Positions 18,655-26,968 of a DNA stretch of 64,000 nt are shown here, piece by piece (within the stretch, counting starts at the first letter, position 1; the number at the start of each line of letters is the position of its first letter). A program made the position numbers and the translations under genes. The notes under the pieces are model-generated. The model was not told where the DNA came from, searched no databases, and worked only from the letters and a program-made list of their open reading frames with translations. Source of the stretch: Pseudomonadota bacterium (GTDB lineage Bacteria > Pseudomonadota > Gammaproteobacteria > Burkholderiales > Thiobacillaceae). Where the stretch lies: positions 124,001 through 188,000 of the forward strand of contig JAKADC010000005.1 in assembly GCA_021820845.1 (NCBI GenBank). The letters are read 5' to 3'.

Positions 18655-20413
18655 GCCGCTGCAGCCAGTATTCGAGGAGCGCCAGATGCCACAGCTTGCT
18701 GCCCTGGATGCGGGTGTGATGGCGTTCCGGCGCGTCCAGCAGCTTGTCCACATAGGCGCGCTGATACAGTCCGCGCTCGCGGCAGGCCTGCGAATTCAAT
18801 ATGTCCTGCATGAAACGCAGGAATTCCCCGCGGACGAACTTGAGCGCCGGCATGGGAAAGTAGCCCTTCTTGCGGTCGATCACCGCGTCGGGGATCAGGC
18901 CGCGCGCGATGGTCTTGAGCACGTGCTTGCCCTCGGACGCCAGTTTCAGTTCGGGCGGCATTGAAGCCGCCAGCTCCACCAACTGATGATCGAGGAACGG
19001 CACGCGCGCTTCCAGTCCCCACGCCATGGTCATGTTGTCGACGCGTTTCACCGGATCGTCGGTGATGAGCATGGTGGTGTCCATGCGCAAGACCTGGTCG
19101 ATGAAGTCGTCGGCGAAGGGCTCGGCGAGATGCGCGGCGATCGTTTCCGCGGTGTAGTCGGGACCGTGGTAGGCCGGCGCCGCGAGTTCGAGGAACTCGG
19201 CGTGGTCGCGGTCGAAATAGTGGCGGCGGAAGCGCTCGAGCGGCGTTCCCTGCGTTTCCGCCGCCATGCGCGGATACCAGAAATAGCCGCCGAACACCTC
19301 GTCCGCGCCCTGCCCGCTCTGCACCACCTTGACGGTCCTCGCGACCTGCTCGGCGAGGAGGTAGAACGCCACCGCGTCCTGCGCGAACATCGGCTCGGAC
19401 ATCTGGTCGACCGCCTCGGGCAGGCGGCGCAGGACCTCCGAATTGGGGATCAGGTACTTGTGGTGGCGCGTGCCGTACATCGCCGCGACCGGATCCGAAT
19501 ACTCGAACTCGTTGCCGCGCTCTTCCGGCTGGTCCTCGAACCCGACCGAGAAGGTCATCAGGTCGGGCACGTTCTGCTCGGCGAGCAGGGCCACCAGCAG
19601 GCTCGAATCGAGCCCGCCGGAGAGCAGCACGCCGACCTTGACGTCGGCGATCTCGATCCGCTTCTTGACCGCCTGCCTCAGGCTGGCGTGGATGGCCTCG
19701 GTCCACTCGGCCTCGCTCTTCGGCTGCGCCGGCCGCTGCGCCTTCAGCGACCAGTATTTCCAGTGGCCGAGCTCGCCGCGCGCGTTCACCGTCAGGGTCG
19801 TGCCGGGAGCGAGCTTGCGGACGCCGTTGAAGATCGTGCGCGGCGCCGGCACCACCGCGTGCAGGGTGAACAGGTGATGCAGCGCGACCGCGTCGATCCC
19901 GGTGTCGACATCGCCCGCCGCCGTCAGCGCCTGCGGCGTCGAGGCGAAGCGGAAGCAGCCGCGGATCTCGCTGTAGTACAGCGGCTTGATGCCGAGGCGA
20001 TCACGCGCCAGGAACAGTTTCTCGCGATTCCAGATGGCGAATGCGAACATGCCGTGCAGGCGCTCGACGCAGGCCTCGCCCCATTCGAGGAACGCGCGCA
20101 GGATGACTTCGGTGTCGCCGTCGGAATGGAAGACGTGGCCCCGGCCCATGAGCTCGGCACGCAGCTCGGGATAGTTGTAGATGGTGCCGTTGAACACCAG
20201 CGCGGTGCCGGTCGCGGCGTCGACCATCGGCTGGGCGGAACGCGGCGACAGGTCGATGATCGCGAGCCGGCGGTGGCCGAGGCGCACCGGCCCGTCGGCG
20301 TGCTGGCCCTCCGCGTCGGGGCCGCGCCGCGCGAGCCTGGCCAGCATCCGCGCCATCGTGCCGGCGTCGGGCGGGACGCCGTCGAACCGGAATTCACCTG
20401 CTATGCCGCACAT
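18647..20413 (-). CDS. Asparagine synthase-family amidotransferase, NAGGN-synthesis type
   Basis: 588 residues. Cys2 is the class II glutaminase nucleophile (MCGIAGE). The synthetase half has the ATP motif SGGLDSS near 265. Length, HAVVPAPRT and the ending GSKLWHLALLEYWLQ match, from memory, the subgroup that amidates N-acetylglutaminylglutamine, an osmolyte, rather than plain AsnB. The usual partner, a GNAT/ATP-grasp ligase, is not adjacent. The neighbours are a stress kinase and MltB, so an osmotic or wall stress role is plausible. Ordinary asparagine synthetase remains possible. Confidence 0.7.
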   Translation of the reverse strand: MCGIAGEFRFDGVPPDAGTMARMLARLARRGPDAEGQHADGPVRLGHRRLAIIDLSPRSAQPMVDAATGTALVFNGTIYNYPELRAELMGRGHVFHSDGDTEVILRAFLEWGEACVERLHGMFAFAIWNREKLFLARDRLGIKPLYYSEIRGCFRFASTPQALTAAGDVDTGIDAVALHHLFTLHAVVPAPRTIFNGVRKLAPGTTLTVNARGELGHWKYWSLKAQRPAQPKSEAEWTEAIHASLRQAVKKRIEIADVKVGVLLSGGLDSSLLVALLAEQNVPDLMTFSVGFEDQPEERGNEFEYSDPVAAMYGTRHHKYLIPNSEVLRRLPEAVDQMSEPMFAQDAVAFYLLAEQVARTVKVVQSGQGADEVFGGYFWYPRMAAETQGTPLERFRRHYFDRDHAEFLELAAPAYHGPDYTAETIAAHLAEPFADDFIDQVLRMDTTMLITDDPVKRVDNMTMAWGLEARVPFLDHQLVELAASMPPELKLASEGKHVLKTIARGLIPDAVIDRKKGYFPMPALKFVRGEFLRFMQDILNSQACRERGLYQRAYVDKLLDAPERHHTRIQGSKLWHLALLEYWLQRHG

Positions 20414-20475
20414 TTTTCAGTCCCGTCGTTCGCGAAGGGCGCGAAGACGCGCGGTCGCGCCTCGCGTCCTTCCCG

Positions 20476-20490
20476 AACCAAAAATTGGTT
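20476..20490. repeat. Small inverted repeat after the SrkA-like gene
   Basis: AACCAA-AAA-TTGGTT, directly after the kinase stop on the minus strand. The stem is short and AT-rich with no following T run, so termination would be weak. Confidence 0.3.
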
Positions 20491-20494
20491 TCAC

Positions 20495-21394
20495 TCACGC
20501 CGCCAGCGGCGGCTCGTCCCAGCGCCGCGCGAGCCAGGCCGCGTAGTGGATCAGCCTCAAGGTTCTGAGCGCTTCGACCAGATGGAGTTCACGTCGATCG
20601 AACGCCATGAAGGCCTCGTAGCCCTCGAGGATCTCGCCGATCTGGGCCGCCTGCTCCGCGCGCTCGCCCGACAGCAGCATCCACAAGTCCTGCACCGCGG
20701 GACCCATGCGGCTGTCGTCGAAGTCGACGAAATGCGGCCCGGCATCGGTCCACAGGACGTTGCCGGCGTGGCAGTCGCCGTGCAGCCGGAGGGCGCGCAC
20801 CGGGCCGGCGCGGTCGTAGCAGTGCGCGACGCCGGCGAGCGCATGCTCGACGACGCTGTCCCAGGCTGCGGCGAGATCGTCCGGCAGCCAGCGTCCGCTG
20901 CGCAGGACGTCGCGCGACGCATGGCCGAAGGTTTCGATGTCGAGCGCCGGACGATGCGCGAACGCGGCTCTCGCGCCGACCGCATGGATCCGCCCGAGGA
21001 AACGCCCCATGCGCCGCAGCGTGTCGGGGCGGTCGAATTCGGGCGGGCGGCCGCCCTGCTGCGGGTACACCGCAAAGCGGAAGCCGGCATGGCGGTGAAG
21101 GGTGGCGGCATTCAGGACCAGCGGGGCGACGACGGGAATGTCGCCTTCGGCGAGTTCGGCGGTGAACGCGTGTTCCTCCAGGATCGCCGCGTCGGTCCAG
21201 CGGCCGGGCCGGTAGAACTTCGCCACCACGGGCGCCGCGTCTTCGACGCCCATCTGGTAGACGCGGTTTTCGTAGCTGTTGAGCGCCAGCAGGCGGCCGT
21301 CCGCCCTGAGGCCGGTGCTGTCGAGCGAGTCGAGAACGCAATCGGGCGTCAACGCGGAGTAGGGGTGGGACGAATCCGGCGTGGGGCTGCGCAA
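20495..21394 (-). CDS. SrkA/YihE-like stress-response protein kinase, short C-terminus
   Basis: 299 residues of the phosphotransferase-fold kinase family. RLHGDCHAGNVLW carries the catalytic Asp and Asn, and FVDFDDSRMGP the metal-binding DFDD. E. coli SrkA, about 328 residues, protects cells under envelope and oxidative stress. Here the chain stops at LARRWDEPPLAA, roughly 30 residues before the usual end; I could not find the missing segment in another frame. The start is a TTG with AAAGG nearby. It is divergent from nrdJ, with about 50 bp between. Confidence 0.78.
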   Translation of the reverse strand: MRSPTPDSSHPYSALTPDCVLDSLDSTGLRADGRLLALNSYENRVYQMGVEDAAPVVAKFYRPGRWTDAAILEEHAFTAELAEGDIPVVAPLVLNAATLHRHAGFRFAVYPQQGGRPPEFDRPDTLRRMGRFLGRIHAVGARAAFAHRPALDIETFGHASRDVLRSGRWLPDDLAAAWDSVVEHALAGVAHCYDRAGPVRALRLHGDCHAGNVLWTDAGPHFVDFDDSRMGPAVQDLWMLLSGERAEQAAQIGEILEGYEAFMAFDRRELHLVEALRTLRLIHYAAWLARRWDEPPLAA

Positions 21395-21450
21395 ACGGCT
21401 ATACCTTTAATCAGACGATGTGAACGCGCGACAGCGCAAGGAGATGGATA

Positions 21451-21486
21451 ATGCCTCAACTCGCCGCTTTCATCGCCCTCGCATGA
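21451..21486 (+). CDS. Possible 11-residue leader peptide before nrdJ
   Basis: ATG follows the strong ribosome site AAGGAG by 7 bp and encodes MPQLAAFIALA, with a stop that overlaps the nrdJ ATG (ATGA). No comparable ribosome site precedes the nrdJ start itself. A translationally coupled leader would explain this, but the alternative is that nrdJ simply starts at the in-frame ATG at 21444. Confidence 0.4.
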   Translation: MPQLAAFIALA

Positions 21487-23213
21487 TGACGCACGATCCT
21501 TTCAGCATGGACATCTCCCGCCACATCTGGGCGACCCGCTACCGCGCCGCCGACGAGGCCGACATCGGCGCGAGCTGGCAGCGGGTGGCGCAGGCGATCG
21601 CGCAGGCCGAGGCGGGCGGACAGGCGGCGTGGACCGCCCGCTTCCGCGCGCTGCTGGACGGCTTCCGCTTCCTGCCCGGCGGCCGCATCCTCGCCGGCGC
21701 CGGCGCGGGACACCGGGTCACGCTGTTCAACTGTTTCGTCATGGGCACGATCGCCGACGATCTCGAGCACATTTTCGAGGCGCTCAAGGAAGGCGCGCTG
21801 ACCATGCAGCACGGCGGCGGCGTGGGCTACGATTTTTCCACCCTGCGTCCGGCCGGCACCGTCGCGGAGGCGACCGGCACGATCGCGTCGGGGCCGGTGT
21901 CGTTCATGCACATCTGGGACGCGATGTGCGCCACCATGCTGTCGACCGGCGCGCGGCGCGGCGCGATGATGGCAACGCTGCGCTGCGACCACCCCGACAT
22001 CGAGACCTTCGTCGACGCCAAGCGCGATCCCGCCGTGCTGCGGCATTTCAACCTGTCGGTGCTGGTGAGCGACGCCTTCATGGCGGCGGTGGCCGCCGAC
22101 CGCGACTGGCCGCTGACGTTTCCCGGCCTCGCCGACGCGCGCAGCGTGAAGGCGCGCGGCCTGTGGCAGCGCATCCTGCGCGCGGCCTACGACACCGCCG
22201 AACCGGGCGTGCTGTTCGTCGACACGATCAATCGCGACAACACGCTCGCGAACATGGAACACCTGACCGCCACCAATCCCTGCGGCGAGATTCCGCTGCC
22301 GCCCTACGGCGCCTGCGACCTCGGCTCGCTCAACCTGACTGCGTTCGTGACGGCGCCCTTCGCGCCGGACGCGCGCCTCGATCTCGCGGCGCTCGCCGAC
22401 GCGGCTGCGCTCGCGGCGCGCTTTCTCGACGACGTCATCGACGTCTCGCGCTTCCCGCTGCCGGCACAGGCGCAAGAGGCGCGGCGCAAGCGGCGCATCG
22501 GCCTCGGCGTCACCGGGCTGGCGGACGCGCTGGTGCTGCTCGGCCTGCGCTACGACAGCGACGCCGCGCGGCAGCTCGCCGCGCAGGCGATGCGGACGGT
22601 GCGCGACGCGGCCTATCGCGCGTCGGTCGCGCTCGCGCAGGAAAAAGGCGCGTTCCCCGCGTTCGACCGCGACGCCTTTCTGGGAAGCGGCTTCGCCAGC
22701 CGCCTGCCGGGCGACATTCGCGACGCCATCGCCGCACACGGCATCCGCAACAGCCACCTGTTGGCGATCGCGCCGGCGGGCACCATCAGCCTGCTCGCCA
22801 ACAATCTCTCGAGCGGCATCGAGCCGATTTTCTCGGCCGAAGCGGAACGTCGCGTGCTGGAAGCGGACGGCCGTTACCGCACCCATCGCGTCGTCGATTA
22901 CGCCTGCCAGCGATGGCGGCAGCTCGACCGCGGCCTGTCGCCCGCCTTCGTCGAGGCGCAGCAGATCGACCCGCTCGCCCACCTGCACATGCAGGCGGCG
23001 CTCCAGCCGCTGGTCGACAACGCCATTTCGAAAACCATCAACGTCGCCGCCGACATTCCCTTCGAACGCTTCGAGGCCCTCTACCGCCAGGCGCACGCGT
23101 CGGGGCTCAAGGGCTGCACGGTGTTCCGCCCCAACCCGGTGACGGGCGCGATCCTGAGCGAACCGGCGAGCGAGCGGGTGCAATGCTGCGGCATCGAGCG
23201 CGAGGCGGACTGA
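21483..23213 (+). CDS. nrdJ: Adenosylcobalamin-dependent ribonucleotide reductase (class II)
   Basis: 576 residues from the ATG at 21483. It reduces ribonucleotides to deoxyribonucleotides with B12 and no oxygen requirement, which suits growth across oxic and denitrifying conditions. The first active-site cysteine is in LFNCFVMG, NPCGEIPL holds the thiyl-radical cysteine, QHGGGVGYDFS and SIEPIFS-like loops are conserved, and the C-terminus has a redox pair (QCCG). Length matches the compact class II group. Upstream in-frame starts (GTG 21420, ATG 21444) would add a non-conserved arginine-rich tail. No cobalamin riboswitch fits the short upstream gap. Confidence 0.9.
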   Translation: MMTHDPFSMDISRHIWATRYRAADEADIGASWQRVAQAIAQAEAGGQAAWTARFRALLDGFRFLPGGRILAGAGAGHRVTLFNCFVMGTIADDLEHIFEALKEGALTMQHGGGVGYDFSTLRPAGTVAEATGTIASGPVSFMHIWDAMCATMLSTGARRGAMMATLRCDHPDIETFVDAKRDPAVLRHFNLSVLVSDAFMAAVAADRDWPLTFPGLADARSVKARGLWQRILRAAYDTAEPGVLFVDTINRDNTLANMEHLTATNPCGEIPLPPYGACDLGSLNLTAFVTAPFAPDARLDLAALADAAALAARFLDDVIDVSRFPLPAQAQEARRKRRIGLGVTGLADALVLLGLRYDSDAARQLAAQAMRTVRDAAYRASVALAQEKGAFPAFDRDAFLGSGFASRLPGDIRDAIAAHGIRNSHLLAIAPAGTISLLANNLSSGIEPIFSAEAERRVLEADGRYRTHRVVDYACQRWRQLDRGLSPAFVEAQQIDPLAHLHMQAALQPLVDNAISKTINVAADIPFERFEALYRQAHASGLKGCTVFRPNPVTGAILSEPASERVQCCGIEREAD

Positions 23214-23220
23214 GATCGCG

Positions 23221-24147
23221 ATGACCACGCCCCGGACGCCGCTCGTCGGTCTCGCGCTCGGCGGCGGCGCCGCGCGCGGCTGGGCCCATATCGGTGTCAT
23301 TCGCGCGCTCGCCGACGCCGGGATCGAGCCCGACGTCGTCTGCGGAACCTCGATCGGCGCGCTGGTCGGCGCGGCCTACGTCGGCGGCGAACTCGACCGG
23401 CTGGAGGCGTGGGTGCGCGGCCTGCGCCTGCAAACCGTGGTGAGCTTCCTGGATTTTTCGCTCGGCAGCGGACTGATCAAGGGCGACCGGCTGATCCAGT
23501 TCTTTCGCAGCCAGTTCGGCGACCGCGACATCGGCGAGCTGGCGCGTCCGTTCGGCGCCGTCGCCACCGACCTGCGGCGCGGCCGCGAGATCTGGCTGCG
23601 CGAGGGCCAGGTGAGCGACGCGGTGCGCGCGTCGATCGCGCTGCCGGGGCTGTTCACGCCGGCGCCGCACGACGGCGGCTGGCTCGTCGACGGCGGCCTC
23701 GTCAACCCGGTGCCGGTGTCGCTGTGCCGTGCGATGGGCGCCGACATCGTGATCGCGGTCGACCTCAATGCCGATCTGCTCGGACGCCGCTTCAGGACCG
23801 CGCCGTCCGAGGCGGCACGCCCGCCGGCGCTCGCCGAGGAAAACGAGAAGCCGGCGGCCGACAGCGTGATGGCGCGCATCCAGGCGAGCATGGCGCAGTT
23901 CGCGAGCAACCGCGGCACGGCGCCGCGTGCGCCCGCGATGCTCGACGTGCTCGCCACCAGCATCAACATCATGCAGGTTCTGATCACGCGCAGCCGGCTG
24001 GCGGGCGAACCGGCCGACGTGATGATCACGCCGCTGCTCGCCGACCTCGGACTGATGGAGTTTCACCGCGCCGCGGTCGCGATCGAGGCGGGGCGCCGCG
24101 CGGTCAAGATCGCGATGCCGCAGCTGCAGGGGCGCCTCGAGGCGTGA
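23221..24147 (+). CDS. Patatin-like phospholipase, RssA family
   Basis: 308 residues. The oxyanion loop is ALGGGAARGWAHIG, the nucleophile Ser lies in GTSIG (near 44) and the catalytic Asp in VDGGLVNP (near 159), completing the Ser-Asp dyad. Such cytoplasmic or membrane-facing serine hydrolases act on lipid acyl esters; the physiological substrate is unknown. It follows nrdJ by 7 bp and may be cotranscribed. Confidence 0.88.
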   Translation: MTTPRTPLVGLALGGGAARGWAHIGVIRALADAGIEPDVVCGTSIGALVGAAYVGGELDRLEAWVRGLRLQTVVSFLDFSLGSGLIKGDRLIQFFRSQFGDRDIGELARPFGAVATDLRRGREIWLREGQVSDAVRASIALPGLFTPAPHDGGWLVDGGLVNPVPVSLCRAMGADIVIAVDLNADLLGRRFRTAPSEAARPPALAEENEKPAADSVMARIQASMAQFASNRGTAPRAPAMLDVLATSINIMQVLITRSRLAGEPADVMITPLLADLGLMEFHRAAVAIEAGRRAVKIAMPQLQGRLEA

Positions 24148-24159
24148 GCGGATGCCGGC

Positions 24160-24432
24160 CTAGTCCGGCGACGCGCACAGCGCGAGCTTGCGCGCGCGGT
24201 TCAGACGCTTGATCGCCGCTTCGCGCCGGGCCGCGTCGGCGCGCGTCGGCGCGGCCTCGAGATAGACCAGTTGCACCGGCCGCCTGCCGCGCGTGTAGCG
24301 TGCGCCGGAATCGCCATCGCCGTTGTGCTCGGCGACCCGGCGCGCCGCGTCGGTGGTGATGCCGGTGTAGAGCGAGCCGTCGGCGCAGCGCAGCATGTAG
24401 ACCCACCATGCGGTACGGGAAGCGGCCGGCAC
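24160..24432 (-). CDS. GIY-YIG nuclease-like protein
   Basis: 90 residues covering a single GIY-YIG domain: WVYMLRCADGSLYTGITTD, then RRVAEHNGD, and a C-terminal AAIKRLNRARKLAL. This matches the YhbQ/UPF0213 group of standalone domains, which have been linked to DNA structure processing. The expected Tyr pair is present as VYML and LYTG. It starts 7 bp after the stop of the EAL/HDOD gene on the same strand. Confidence 0.87.
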   Translation of the reverse strand: MPAASRTAWWVYMLRCADGSLYTGITTDAARRVAEHNGDGDSGARYTRGRRPVQLVYLEAAPTRADAARREAAIKRLNRARKLALCASPD

Positions 24433-24439
24433 GGTCGGC

Positions 24440-25777
24440 TCACACGTCGGCGGAAAGCTGTTGCGCCCAGAGCAGCGCGTCCATGTGCACGCCGTTGATC
24501 TCGGCGACGTCGCGTCCGATCTGTTTCGCCAGCGCCTCGATGCTGCTGCGGTCGTCCTGCTCGCAGGCGGCCGCCAGCGCGAGATACGGCGCGTACGGCC
24601 CGCGCTGCGACACGATCGCCTCGGTGATTTCGACCGGCAGGCTGACCTGCTTCAGCACCTGCTCCATCGGCGTGCGCATCACCACATCGAGGAGCGAGAA
24701 CAGGCCGGCGACGAAGATTTCGTCGCGCGCCTTGGCGAACAGGGCGCGTCCCGCCAGCTGCTCGGCCACCCGCGCGCGCACCAGTGCATTTTCCAGCACG
24801 GCGTGATCGAGTTCCTGCGCCTGGCCGCCGGTGAACAGAATCAGCGTCAGCCAGCGATACAACTTGTCCTGCCCCATCACCATCAGCGCCTGTTCGATGC
24901 CGCCGATCTTGTGCATCAGCCCCATGCCCGGCGAATTGACATAACGCAGCAGCCGCACCGACAGCGCCGGATCATGGCGAAACTGGGCAGCCAGTTCGGG
25001 CTGGCCCGCGCCGGTGCGCACCCGGTTCATCAGGTCCAGGACCTTGGCGCGCGAGGGACCCATCGGGGGGCTGTCGAGCGTTTCGCGGCGCGTGATGAAC
25101 GGTCCCATGAACAGCGCGAACTGCAGCTTGTGGCACATGTGGAACGCTTCCAGCGTCTGCACGCCGGTCGCGACGAAGCGCTTGCCGGTGGCGAGCCGCG
25201 ACAGCGCGGCCATCTGGGCGGCGATGGCCGGCACGTCCTCGCTGCTCACGTCCATCGCCACATAGTCCACGCGCGCCAGCAGCCCGTGCCGCTCGGGCCG
25301 CATGACGGCGTCGGCCCGCGCGGCGAAACTGAAGCCGCGCGCTTTCAAGGCCTCGATGCGTGCCGGCAGCGAAGCGTCGAGCGCGAACCCGGCGTCGAGT
25401 TCGAGCAGCCAGATCGTGCCGCGAGCGGGCCAGGTCTCGATCAGCGGGTGATGCAAGGTCGCCGGCGCAATGGGCACGAACGCCAATCGCTGCTCCAGCA
25501 TGCGGGCGATGTCCATGCGCTGCAGGTTGTCCAGCAGGGTCTCATCGTAGAGCTGCTGCATGGCCGGCAGATCGCGGCCCTCGTCGAGCGCGCGCCGCAG
25601 CATGAACGTGTAGCCCGCCACCCGCTGGTCGCGGCCGAGCATGGCTTCGCGACGCATCACCGACGGCGCCCCGTCCGCCTGCGCAGCCGGCGTGCCGGCC
25701 TTGACCCGCGGGGCGCCCGGCGGTGCCGCGGCATTTTCGCGGTTGCCCGACCACATTCCGACGAGACGATTCAGCAC
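24440..25777 (-). CDS. EAL-HDOD (YuxH-type) signalling protein
   Basis: 445 residues. The N-terminal 230 residues resemble a degenerate EAL domain: the catalytic ExLxR is not preserved, and the metal acidic cluster is incomplete (DYVAMDVSS, VATGVQT). The C-terminal part is an HDOD domain (RHDPALSVRLLRYVNSPG, then LYRWLTLILF). Proteins of this layout regulate motility and stress through protein contacts rather than c-di-GMP hydrolysis. The start is a GTG with GGAGG 8 bp upstream; upstream codons in the long ORF are intergenic. Confidence 0.82.
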   Translation of the reverse strand: MLNRLVGMWSGNRENAAAPPGAPRVKAGTPAAQADGAPSVMRREAMLGRDQRVAGYTFMLRRALDEGRDLPAMQQLYDETLLDNLQRMDIARMLEQRLAFVPIAPATLHHPLIETWPARGTIWLLELDAGFALDASLPARIEALKARGFSFAARADAVMRPERHGLLARVDYVAMDVSSEDVPAIAAQMAALSRLATGKRFVATGVQTLEAFHMCHKLQFALFMGPFITRRETLDSPPMGPSRAKVLDLMNRVRTGAGQPELAAQFRHDPALSVRLLRYVNSPGMGLMHKIGGIEQALMVMGQDKLYRWLTLILFTGGQAQELDHAVLENALVRARVAEQLAGRALFAKARDEIFVAGLFSLLDVVMRTPMEQVLKQVSLPVEITEAIVSQRGPYAPYLALAAACEQDDRSSIEALAKQIGRDVAEINGVHMDALLWAQQLSADV

Positions 25778-25789
25778 GCTTTTTTCCTC

Positions 25790-25813
25790 CCTGATATATT
25801 CCGACGTATCAGG
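25790..25813. repeat. Inverted repeat in front of the EAL-HDOD gene
   Basis: CCTGATA-N10-TATCAGG, 7-bp perfect arms. On the minus strand it abuts the ribosome site GGAGG of the EAL-HDOD gene. It could be an operator or an mRNA hairpin limiting ribosome access. Confidence 0.45.
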
Positions 25814-25984
25814 TGAGTAATCGGCAGTGCCCTTCCCGCCTGAAGCCTTCCCGCGCTTTTTTTCGCTGCCCCCGGAAAAGCCGACGTTCCCGGGCCCTGT
25901 GCTACAAAAACAGGGGGCGCCGGCGCGCGGTGGCGCGGCCCTGCCGACGATCCCGACCGACGCCGCCTTGAGGAAAGCCCGCCC

Positions 25985-26950
25985 ATGCAGATCGAATGCT
26001 ACGCCCAACGCCTGCTCAATCCGTTTCGCGGCGTGATGCACACGATCCGGTACCAGTCGGCCGAGGCGGTGACGACCGACGGCGTCGAATGGGACATCTA
26101 CGTGGCGAACGACGCCCTGCTCGACGGACTGGGGCACGCCGGGCGCCGCGCGCAGATCTCCGACATCCGCTACGGCCGCTGGTCGGCGGAAAAAGGCCTG
26201 AAGCGCGGCCCGCTTTTCCCGTCGGACGATTTCAGGCGGCTGGAAGAAATGGGCGCGGTCGTCTACGAGCATCTGCTCAAGCGGCACCGCGACGTGCCGT
26301 TTCCCTTCCGCGACCCGTTCGAACTGTGGCTGCTCGACCGCGACGACCGGCCGCTCGCGCTGCTGCACAGCGTGCGCACCGACGTCGAAACCGACACCCG
26401 GCCGCCGCTCGACTGGCGCGCCGGGCTCGCGGCGCAGGAAGGATTCGAGAGCACGGCAGTGAGCGGCCTGGCCGAACCCGCGGCCGTCTACCTGACGCGG
26501 CACGTGAACAGCCTGGCGAGCGGCGTGGTGCAATGGTTCCGGCGCTCGGACGACGGGGCCGGCCTCGGCCTGCTTACGCTCAAAGGCGGCGATCACCTGC
26601 GCGGACGCGTGCTCGACGCCGACGCCTTCCCCCAGCAGTTCATCTCCACGGCGGGCATGGACGACGCGCACGCGCGGCTGGTACACGACTACCACGCCTG
26701 GCAGGCGCCGTGGCTGTTGCTGCTGCCGCATCTGGACGTCGCGGCGCGCAGCCGGCTCGAGGCCTCGGCCTGCCGGCAGGCCGAGCTGGTCGAGAAGCAC
26801 TTCCGGCTTTACCCCATGGTGATCGATCGCGCCGCCCTCTACGCCGCGCGCGTCGAAGCGGCACTCGTGCGCAGTCAGCCGCGAAAGAAGGCGGCGAGCG
26901 AGGTCATGCCGATGTATTACATCGAGCTCGGCGTCAGCGCGGACGAGTAA
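25985..26950 (+). CDS. Conserved protein of unknown function (321 aa)
   Basis: A soluble protein without signal peptide or membrane helix, rich in Trp, Arg and Asp, and with codon use like its neighbours, so it is a real gene. Visible features: IRYQSAEAVTTDGVEWDIYV near the N-terminus, PFPFRDPFELWLLD in the middle, and WLLLLPHLDVAARSRLEASACRQAE near the C-terminus. I do not recognise a catalytic motif. It is divergent from the EAL-HDOD gene with about 207 bp between, which could imply shared control. Confidence 0.75.
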   Translation: MQIECYAQRLLNPFRGVMHTIRYQSAEAVTTDGVEWDIYVANDALLDGLGHAGRRAQISDIRYGRWSAEKGLKRGPLFPSDDFRRLEEMGAVVYEHLLKRHRDVPFPFRDPFELWLLDRDDRPLALLHSVRTDVETDTRPPLDWRAGLAAQEGFESTAVSGLAEPAAVYLTRHVNSLASGVVQWFRRSDDGAGLGLLTLKGGDHLRGRVLDADAFPQQFISTAGMDDAHARLVHDYHAWQAPWLLLLPHLDVAARSRLEASACRQAELVEKHFRLYPMVIDRAALYAARVEAALVRSQPRKKAASEVMPMYYIELGVSADE

Positions 26951-26968
26951 TCCGGCGCGCCGCGGACG

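Noticed and set aside
21395-21450. Cobalamin riboswitch before the B12-dependent nrdJ
   Set aside because: The gap is only about 50-90 bp and lacks a B12-box-like sequence; a full riboswitch needs about 200 nt.
21456-23300. 614-residue minus-strand ORF opposite nrdJ
   Set aside because: Antisense shadow of the ribonucleotide reductase.
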